From JBGPYM01 sp041493205 (GTDB taxonomy: Bacteria > Bacteroidota > Ignavibacteria > UBA10030 > UBA6906), in the NCBI GenBank assembly GCA_041493205.1, contig JBGPYM010000073.1, positions 1 to 12,468 of the forward strand: a stretch of DNA of 12,468 nt, written 5' to 3'. The translations under genes were made by a program, and so were the position numbers. Under the pieces are notes generated by a model, which was not told where the DNA came from, did not search any database, and saw nothing but the letters and a program-made list of their open reading frames with translations. The first letter of the stretch is position 1, and each line of letters starts with the position of its first letter. Shown here piece by piece: positions 7,157 to 12,468 of the stretch.

Positions 7157-7324
7157 AATGCCACTCCTTCTGAATGGTGAATAGAGACAGTTCTTAGCCA
7201 TCGTATCATGGATTTCATCATACGGAACGGGAACCGCTGATCATATAGGGCAGTTGACGTAGTTTTGGATATACAGCATTCAGACGGGCAGGTAGAGCAT
7301 ATTCCCTACCTGTGGAGGCGGGGT
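7157..7324. other. Intergenic region between response regulator and lipoprotein genes
   Basis: These 168 bases hold the lipoprotein ribosome site and a 7-bp inverted repeat, CAGGTAG (7289-7295) and CTACCTG (7306-7312), with a 10-base loop. The repeat lies about 12 bases past the regulator stop codon and may mark the end of the kinase/regulator message, though no T-run follows on the minus strand. The region is more AT-rich than its surroundings, as expected for a promoter, with TATGAT-like boxes on the minus strand. I could not pair any of them with a convincing -35 box. Confidence 0.4.
7164..7171 (-). promoter_or_regulatory. Ribosome binding site deciding the lipoprotein start
   Basis: On the minus strand this reads AGAAGGAG, a strong Shine-Dalgarno, seven bases before the ATG at 7156. 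The longer reading from 7201 would bury it inside the coding region and push the signal peptide 15 residues in, so the shorter start is chosen. Confidence 0.8.
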
Positions 7325-7996
7325 TCAGGACTGCGGTTCGATGAGCCCAAGGGTGAGCGCGTGGCGGACAAGCCCCGCCGTATCATGAATGTCCAGTTTC
7401 TGCATGATATTGGCGCGGTGCGTGTTGACGGTCCGGAAACTCAGAAAAAGGGCATCCGCAATCTCCCGGTTCGTGTGTCCCCGGGCGATGTATTGAAGAA
7501 TCTCGAGTTCACGTTTGGTGAGCTGCTGCCCGGACGCAGTTCCGCTCCTGGCATCGGAATGAACTTCCGGGCGCTTGAGAAATCCGTCGACGATGAGGTT
7601 GGAGATCCCCTTGCTGAAGAAACGGTCTCCCGCAAGCGCCGCGTGGACGGCTTCGAAGATTTCCTTTTTCCCGGCGCTCTTGAGCACGTAACCGCACGCA
7701 CCCGCGCGCAGTACCTGGTACGCATATTCTTCATCTTCGTGGACGCTCAGGATGATGACCCTGGTCCCCGGCGTCTGCGTCGTGATGATTTTCGTTGCCT
7801 CGATGCCGTCGAGCCCGGGCATGGAGATATCCATGATGACGATATCCGGGGTATGCTTTGCGGCAAGGCGCACAGCCTCCTCGCCGTTACCCGCCTCCGC
7901 TACGACCACGAACTCGGGGGAACTCCGCAGGAGCAGCCGGAGTCCCGTCCGGACGACATCGTGATCGTCAGCGATCAGTATTCTCGTTTTCTTCAT
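7325..7996 (-). CDS. NarL/FixJ-type response regulator with LuxR DNA-binding domain
   Basis: This 223-residue protein has a receiver domain with Asp10-Asp11 (IADDHDVVRTGL), phosphoacceptor Asp56 (IVIMDISMPGLDG), Ser84 and Lys106 (YVLKSAGK). A C-terminal GerE/LuxR helix-turn-helix (about 157-217) follows: LTKRELEILQYIARGHTNRE and TVNTHRANIMQKL. It is a transcription factor switched on by phosphorylation. Its start lies inside the end of the adjacent kinase gene (29-base overlap, same strand), so it is that kinase's partner and probably translated by coupling; only a weak Shine-Dalgarno is present. Target genes are unknown; the nearby lipoprotein is one candidate. Many paralogues of this family exist, so no gene symbol is given. 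Confidence 0.95.
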   Translation of the reverse strand: MKKTRILIADDHDVVRTGLRLLLRSSPEFVVVAEAGNGEEAVRLAAKHTPDIVIMDISMPGLDGIEATKIITTQTPGTRVIILSVHEDEEYAYQVLRAGACGYVLKSAGKKEIFEAVHAALAGDRFFSKGISNLIVDGFLKRPEVHSDARSGTASGQQLTKRELEILQYIARGHTNREIADALFLSFRTVNTHRANIMQKLDIHDTAGLVRHALTLGLIEPQS

Positions 7997-10187
7997 GGCT
8001 TGTCTGGTCCTGGAACGGAATGGTCACAGCAATCGTGGTTCCTTTGTTGTGTGCGCTTTCCACCGTGAATGTTCCCCCCAGGAGCTCCGATCGCTCGCGC
8101 ATACTTATCAGGCCGAGCCCGTGTTCCGGGCCTCGAAGGCGTGCCACGTCGTTCGGGTCGAATCCCTTCCCATCATCACTGACCGTCAGCCGGAGGGAAG
8201 ACTCATGATGCATGAGCCGGAGCGTCACGGACGACGCGCCGGCGTGGCGGGCGACATTGGCCAGCGCCTCCTGCGTGATACGGTAGAGTGCGATCTCCAG
8301 ATGCGGGTCGCGCCCGGTGAGGCCGCCGTCGTCGACCTGAAAGTCGGTCCGTGGTCCGTGCCGCTTCTCGAAGTCGCTGCATAATATACGAAGTGCTGTG
8401 ACAAGTCCGAAATCGTCCAGCACGCTGGGGCGCAGGTCCGACGATACCCGCCTGACCTCCATGATGGACCGCTCCAGTTCTCTCCGGAAATCGCGGAGCG
8501 CACGTGCAGCCCTTCGTGCCGAGGGAGGAAGGTCGTCCTCGAGCGCTTCGACCTGAAACTTCATGCCGCTCAGGCGCTGGGAGAGGTCGTCGTGAAGTTC
8601 CCGCGATATTCTCTTCCGCTCTTCTTCCTGGGCCTGCTGGACGCTCACGGCAAACCGCCGGAGATCCGCCAGACGGCGCCGTTCCGCCGAGGCCAGCTGC
8701 TCCTCCGTCTCCTTTCGCGCCGAGACGTCCTCCATCATCAGAATGGTATACGGGGAACGGTCGGGATGCATGCGGGAGACGTTGACGTTCATCCAGGCCG
8801 GCCGGCCATCCTCCCGCCGGTATGAGATTTCCGTCTGGTAACGGTTCCGTTGTCCTGAGGCCATGGCACGGAACAATTGCCCGTTGACGGTCGAAGCAGA
8901 CGGCGCGAGGATTTCGTCGAAGCTCCTGCCGCTGAGGTCTTTCTCCGGCATGCCGAGCATGTCTTCGAGGGCGGGATTCGACTGGATGAACCGCCCGTCG
9001 CTGTCGGACAGCGCGATCCCGATGGGGGCGTCCCGGAAGATGGTCCGGAAGCGGAGCTCGCTTTCCCGGAGCTGTTCGTTCGCGCGCTCAAGCTGGCCGG
9101 TCATGACGTTGAACGAGTCACCCAGCGACTGCAGCTCATCCCGTGTCCGGATCGTGATCTGCTGCATGCGCCCGCCCCGCGCGATGCCATCCATCACCGT
9201 GACGAGTTGCCGGAGCGGGCCGGTGATGTTTCGGGTCGTCGCGATTCCCGCCGCGAGTCCGAAGACGACGCTGAACAACAGCACCAGAAGAATGGTGGCG
9301 TTTGCCCCCCGGCCGGCCTGTAGAACATCCTCTTTTGCCTCGGTCAGACTCTTTTCCGTCCGGGGCTGGAGCCGTTCACTGAGCGTCGTGCTGAGTCCCC
9401 GGTGGACCGCAATGAACTCCGCGAGTTTTTCGGATTTCCGCTTTTCCTGATCCATGATAACGCGTGCAAGGCCAAGGCTCTCGTCGGAATAGCGCCGCAG
9501 TTCCGCCGTCCACTGCATTTCCTCCGACGACAGGAGGACAATCTGGTACACTTTGAAGTACTTGCGGAAGTCCCCCTCAGCCCGCTGGATCCGCTTCTCA
9601 TATCTCGACTGGCCGGTCAGGAGGAAGTCTCCCAGCGCTTTTGTCAGCGCATTGACATTGACCTCCATCTCGAGAGCCGCCTGGAGGCGGCGGTACGCGG
9701 CGGGGTCGTCCGGCTTGACCGAGGGGACAATCTTGTCTGTCAGGAGGGCATCGATCGCGTCGAGATTCCTGAGGAGGGACTCCATGGTCTGCGCCTGCTC
9801 GTCCCGCATGGCGATCTCTTCGGCTGCCAGCGTGTGAAATCTGCTGAACTGCTGTTGGAGGGCGAGCCAGAGCTCCCAGTCGTGGGATCGGTCCGCAGCC
9901 TCGTGGAACCGCTGTTCGATGAGGCCGAAATTGCCGGTGTTTTTTTGAAAGGCCTCCCGGAGTCTCGGATCCCCCGTCGAGAGGTACCCGAGGGCTGCGA
10001 ACGCGGTCTCCACCAGATTGTTTTCCAGGGCATACACTGCAGAATTCATCGGCTCGGTAAACCGCGTGACCTCCTCGATCTTCGCGGCGACGAGGCGGGT
10101 CTGGGTGTACGAGACGAGACCGATGACGACACAGAGCGCCACGAGTATCCCGATCCCGGTTCCCAGCTTCGTTCCTATTTTGGGCAT
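7968..10187 (-). CDS. Membrane sensor histidine kinase (helical sensor-HAMP-PAS-HisKA_3-HATPase)
   Basis: The 739-residue protein has a membrane segment at about 11-29 and another at about 297-316, enclosing a roughly 265-residue, all-helical periplasmic sensor. A HAMP linker follows (about 317-370, containing ITGPLRQLV), then a PAS domain (about 376-490, with RTIFRDAPIGIALSD). The dimerisation/phosphoacceptor region is of the HisKA_3 type, with His532 in RISRELHDDLSQRLSGMK. The ATPase domain has Asn644 (QEALANVARHA), DDGKGFD (671-677) and HGLGL (689-693). All kinase motifs look intact. It should phosphorylate the overlapping NarL-type regulator. The start at 10187 has AAGGAG nine bases upstream (10197-10202 on the plus strand). 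The sensor shows two similar helical halves, suggesting tandem CHASE3- or HBM-like modules; no ligand is evident. Confidence 0.95.
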   Translation of the reverse strand: MPKIGTKLGTGIGILVALCVVIGLVSYTQTRLVAAKIEEVTRFTEPMNSAVYALENNLVETAFAALGYLSTGDPRLREAFQKNTGNFGLIEQRFHEAADRSHDWELWLALQQQFSRFHTLAAEEIAMRDEQAQTMESLLRNLDAIDALLTDKIVPSVKPDDPAAYRRLQAALEMEVNVNALTKALGDFLLTGQSRYEKRIQRAEGDFRKYFKVYQIVLLSSEEMQWTAELRRYSDESLGLARVIMDQEKRKSEKLAEFIAVHRGLSTTLSERLQPRTEKSLTEAKEDVLQAGRGANATILLVLLFSVVFGLAAGIATTRNITGPLRQLVTVMDGIARGGRMQQITIRTRDELQSLGDSFNVMTGQLERANEQLRESELRFRTIFRDAPIGIALSDSDGRFIQSNPALEDMLGMPEKDLSGRSFDEILAPSASTVNGQLFRAMASGQRNRYQTEISYRREDGRPAWMNVNVSRMHPDRSPYTILMMEDVSARKETEEQLASAERRRLADLRRFAVSVQQAQEEERKRISRELHDDLSQRLSGMKFQVEALEDDLPPSARRAARALRDFRRELERSIMEVRRVSSDLRPSVLDDFGLVTALRILCSDFEKRHGPRTDFQVDDGGLTGRDPHLEIALYRITQEALANVARHAGASSVTLRLMHHESSLRLTVSDDGKGFDPNDVARLRGPEHGLGLISMRERSELLGGTFTVESAHNKGTTIAVTIPFQDQTSHEENENTDR

Positions 10188-10476
10188 GAGAGAACGCTCC
10201 TTGGCCTGCCGACAATGTGTGTGTGGAGGGTTGTACGCCCCCGGCTTCCGACACTAAAGACGAGAATCTCATGCAGAATGCCAATGGGGGGTGGAAAATG
10301 CCCCGATTTCGCGGGGAAATACTGCCATTTCTACTTGACAAAGAAGTCAAACAATTGCATATAGTGAAGTCTTACTCTGCCAACGTATCTGATGGCACTT
10401 ACCTCGCTTCTACGCCGGCGAATCGTGATAACCCTTCAAAACATCATATCATCCAGCCCCAAGAAAGGAGATTGTT
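10188..10476. promoter_or_regulatory. Divergent intergenic region with promoter of the VOC gene
   Basis: This region separates the minus-strand kinase from the plus-strand VOC gene, so it must hold both promoters. On the plus strand TTGACA (10335-10340) matches the -35 consensus exactly. TATAGT (10360-10365, 19-base spacing) or CATATA (10358-10363, 17-base spacing) could be the -10, giving a leader of about 100 bases. A dyad TTGAC-N6-GTCAA (10335-10350) covers the -35 and could be an operator. A small hairpin CCCCG-ATTTCG-CGGGG lies at 10301-10316. The VOC ribosome site AAAGGAG is at 10464-10470, six bases before the start. I found no convincing promoter for the kinase. If the lineage uses the Bacteroidota-type promoter, the sigma70-like call would be weaker. 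Confidence 0.5.
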
Positions 10477-10932
10477 ATGGCGGCACCCGTTACACATTTT
10501 GAAATCAACGCAAGGGATGGGAAGCGTGCGCAGGATTTCTATTCCGCCCTGTTCGGATGGAAGATCAATGCGGACAACGAGATGAGATATGGCCTCGTTG
10601 ACACGGGTGTGAAGATGGGCATCAACGGGGGGATCGGACAGGCCGACCAGAATTCAAATCCGAGCGTTACCTTCTATGTGCAGGTGGAGGACATCCAGAA
10701 GCACCTCGACAATGCCGTTGCACTCGGTGCGAGGATTATCGTGCCTCTGACCGATGTCCCGGGCATGGTGACCTTTGCGCAATTCGCGGACCCCGAGGGA
10801 AACGTCGTCGGGCTTCTGAAGGGTCCCCAGTCACCGCCAAAGGCGGCAAAGCCCAAGAAAAAGGCGGCCCCGCGCAAAAAGAAAAAGGTCGTCCGGGCCA
10901 AACCCAGGAAACGCAAAAAGGGACGGAGATAA
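10477..10932 (+). CDS. VOC (glyoxalase-fold) protein with a highly basic C-terminal tail
   Basis: Residues 1-116 form a single VOC module as in glyoxalase/bleomycin-resistance proteins: THFEINARDGKRAQDFYSAL followed by FGWKI at the start, and QFADPEGNVVGLL (102-114) at the end. His7 and Glu107 sit where metal ligands are usual, so metal binding is likely; substrate and reaction cannot be told. Such small proteins act as dimers in the cytoplasm. Residues 120-151 are a tail of 32 residues in which 19 are Lys or Arg, with Ala and Pro spacers, like histone-H1-type or ribosome-binding tails. The tail is in frame, is not needed for the VOC fold, and suggests nucleic-acid or membrane-surface association. 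A strong AAAGGAG precedes the ATG at six bases. The gene stands alone between a divergent kinase and a terminator. Confidence 0.88.
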   Translation: MAAPVTHFEINARDGKRAQDFYSALFGWKINADNEMRYGLVDTGVKMGINGGIGQADQNSNPSVTFYVQVEDIQKHLDNAVALGARIIVPLTDVPGMVTFAQFADPEGNVVGLLKGPQSPPKAAKPKKKAAPRKKKKVVRAKPRKRKKGRR

Positions 10933-10952
10933 TTCCGCGCTCCATCGGCAAG

Positions 10953-10989
10953 AAACACAAAAGGCGTCCTCAGGACGCCTTTTGTGTTT
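10953..10989. terminator. Bidirectional intrinsic terminator
   Basis: AAACACAAAAGGCGTCCT (10953-10970) and its exact complement (10972-10989) form 18-base arms around a single central base. The realistic loop would take a few of the central bases. The GC core (AGGCGTCC) is flanked by A-rich sequence on one side and T-rich on the other on either strand, the layout of a two-way terminator. It lies 20 bases after the VOC stop and 30 bases after the RND stop, so it ends both convergent messages. Confidence 0.9.
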
Positions 10990-11019
10990 GCAGGCCCGGG
11001 GATTGAACTCCCCGTTAGT

Positions 11020-12468
11020 TCACGAGCGATGTGCTTCCGCCCCCGCCATAACGGGCGTGCCGGCAGACGCGGGACCGGATTCCGCACGCTCCTGCGCAGG
11101 CGCGACGAGTTTCGTGTATCGTGCCAGCAGCGTGTACAGAACCGGAACGAGCACAAGTGTAAGAAACGTGGAGAAGACCATTCCTCCGACGACAGCCAGG
11201 CCCAGCGGGCGGCGCGATTCAGCCCCGGCGCCTATGCCGATGGCGATCGGTAAAACGCCGAAGATCGTCGCGAACGAAGTCATGAGGATCGGCCGCAGAC
11301 GGATGATGGCCGCCTCGATCACGGCGTCCGTGACGGACTTCCCCCGGGCGCGAAGCTGGTTGGCGAATTCGACGATCAGGATTGAGTTCTTCGTCACAAG
11401 CCCGACCAGCATGATCAGTCCAATTTGGGAGTAGATGTTCAGGGACTGCCTGAACAAAAAAAGCGTCAGGAGTGCGCCGAACACCGCAAGCGGAACGGCC
11501 AGCAGGATCGTGAAAGGGTGGACGAAGCTTTCGAACTGTGCTGCGAGCACAAGGTAGATGAACACCACCGCGAGAAGGAACATGAAGTAGAGGCTGGAAC
11601 TCGATGACTTGAACTCCAGGGATTGCCCTGCATATTCGCGCTTCATCCCCGCAGGGAGCTTTGCCGCTGCGATCCTGTCCAGGTCGTCCAGCGCCTGCCC
11701 GAGACTCACGCCGGGGACAATGTTTGCCGTGATGGTGGCCGAACGGACCCTGTTGTAGTGGTTCAGTTCCTTCGGTGCAAGAGTCTCGTCGATCCGGAGG
11801 ACATTCGCGAGCTGGACGAGCCTTCCGCCGCCCCGGATGTAAATCTCCCTAATGGCATCGGGGGTCGAACGTGCCGCGGGTCGCATCTGGAGGATGACAT
11901 CGTACTGTTTGGTCCCCCTCTTGAAATTGGTCACCGCCCTTCCTCCGAGAAGGGTCTCGAGGGTTGAACCGATCTCTGCCACCGATGCACCGAGCCCGGC
12001 TGCCCGCTCCCGGTCGATCGTCAGGTCGAGCTCCGGTTTGTTCAGCCGCAGGTCGGTGTCGATGTTCACGAGATATCCCAGCTTTGACGCTTCACCCATC
12101 ATTGTCCCGACGGACTGATTGAGTTCTTCGTAGCTTTCCCCCTGGAGAACGTATTCCACGGGGCTCGAACTGAAACGTCCGCCGATGCTCGGAGGGTTGA
12201 TGACGAAGGCGAGCACGCCCGGGATGGTGATGAGCTGCGGAAACAGTTCCTGGACGATCTGTTGCTGTGACTTTGCGCGATCCTTCCGCGGCTTCAGCGC
12301 CAGGAACATGAACCCGTTGGTGACGCGTCCCGGCCCTCCGAATCCGAGGCCGATGGCGGAAAACAAGGCTCTCCGGTCGGGGACTGCGAGCACGCGCCGC
12401 TCCACCTCCCGCATGTACTTGTCGGTGTAGTCGAGTGTGGCTCCTTCCGGCGCGATCACGATGCCGAA
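11020..12468 (-). CDS. RND (HAE1/AcrB-type) multidrug efflux transporter, C-terminal part, 5' truncated by window edge
   Basis: The frame is open through the right edge (reading FGIVIAPEG at the edge) and stops at 11020, giving about 482 residues, roughly the second half of an AcrB-sized (about 1040-residue) inner-membrane pump. It includes the second periplasmic pore/docking region (GRAVTNFKRGTKQYDVILQM, RGGGRLVQLANVLRI), then the last five membrane helices: FMFLLAVVFIYLVLAAQFES, the PFTILLAVPLAVFGALL helix, GLVTKNSILIVEFA (Lys in the position of the AcrB TM10 proton-relay lysine), the SFATIFGVLPIAIG helix and GGMVFSTFLTLVLVPVLY. These exporters work as trimers with a membrane-fusion protein and an outer-membrane channel, using the proton gradient. 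The partner genes would be expected to the right, outside the window. A 29-residue Ala/Glu-rich tail ends the protein. The substrate cannot be inferred. Confidence 0.94.
   Translation of the reverse strand, partial: FGIVIAPEGATLDYTDKYMREVERRVLAVPDRRALFSAIGLGFGGPGRVTNGFMFLALKPRKDRAKSQQQIVQELFPQLITIPGVLAFVINPPSIGGRFSSSPVEYVLQGESYEELNQSVGTMMGEASKLGYLVNIDTDLRLNKPELDLTIDRERAAGLGASVAEIGSTLETLLGGRAVTNFKRGTKQYDVILQMRPAARSTPDAIREIYIRGGGRLVQLANVLRIDETLAPKELNHYNRVRSATITANIVPGVSLGQALDDLDRIAAAKLPAGMKREYAGQSLEFKSSSSSLYFMFLLAVVFIYLVLAAQFESFVHPFTILLAVPLAVFGALLTLFLFRQSLNIYSQIGLIMLVGLVTKNSILIVEFANQLRARGKSVTDAVIEAAIIRLRPILMTSFATIFGVLPIAIGIGAGAESRRPLGLAVVGGMVFSTFLTLVLVPVLYTLLARYTKLVAPAQERAESGPASAGTPVMAGAEAHRS

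Noticed and set aside
7157..7201. 15-residue N-terminal extension of the lipoprotein starting at 7201
   Set aside because: The ribosome site AGAAGGAG and the signal peptide both fit the start at 7156; the extension would put charged residues before the signal peptide.
7265..8068. 267-residue plus-strand open frame across the response regulator
   Set aside because: It is a shadow of the NarL-type regulator on the other strand; the translation is low-complexity with no domain.
9402..10364. 320-residue plus-strand open frame opposite the sensor kinase
   Set aside because: It is antisense to the helical sensor region and the divergent spacer. The sequence is Glu/Arg/Leu-rich because it mirrors helical coding sequence, with no motif.
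10991..11016. tRNA T-arm-like GGGGATTGAACTCCCC between the terminator and the RND stop
   Set aside because: It resembles a tRNA 3' end at first sight, but stem and loop spacing do not fit a T-arm, and no acceptor or anticodon arm is next to it; the RND gene and terminator occupy the flanks.

Overview
The window is about 12.5 kb of GC-rich, gene-dense bacterial chromosome with eight complete genes and two genes cut by the window edges. The gene families suggest a Gram-negative of the Bacteroidota/Ignavibacteria-like (FCB) group: an outer-membrane barrel protein of the BBP2 type beside kdpD, an RND efflux pump, and a coiled-coil lipoprotein whose C-terminal domain resembles one I know from Bacteroidota. 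This placement is an inference from gene content and is not certain.

Left block, plus strand (1-6120): the 3' end of an outer-membrane beta-barrel protein, then apbE (FAD:protein FMN transferase), kdpD (sensor kinase), kdpE (response regulator) and an uncharacterised class I isoprenoid-synthase-like gene. From apbE onward the four genes overlap by 1-4 bases (ATGA, GTGA, TAATG), so they are almost certainly co-transcribed and translationally coupled. By analogy with other kdp loci, the kdpABC potassium pump genes probably lie just left of the window, with the barrel protein as an outer-membrane partner. A 9-bp-stem hairpin separates the barrel gene from apbE.

Middle (6121-6286): a convergent intergenic region holding four short hairpins. 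Their loops share one consensus (GTCCCT or its complement AGGGAC) while their stems differ. This looks like a dispersed palindromic repeat family. On the minus strand follow a coiled-coil lipoprotein (6287-7156), a NarL/LuxR-type response regulator (7325-7996) and its partner HisKA_3 sensor kinase (7968-10187). Kinase and regulator overlap by 29 bases and form a second two-component system, with a large duplicated-looking helical sensor region.

Right block: a divergent intergenic region (10188-10476) carries a likely promoter with a small dyad over its -35 box. It precedes a plus-strand VOC/glyoxalase-fold gene (10477-10932) whose product ends in a strikingly basic tail. A near-perfect bidirectional terminator (10953-10989) separates it from the convergent 3' part of an RND/HAE1 efflux transporter gene, which runs off the right edge.

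I see no CRISPR array, tRNA, rRNA, transposase or phage gene. The least conventional content is the apbE + kdpDE + isoprenoid-synthase-like operon, the hairpin cluster, and the basic-tailed VOC protein.
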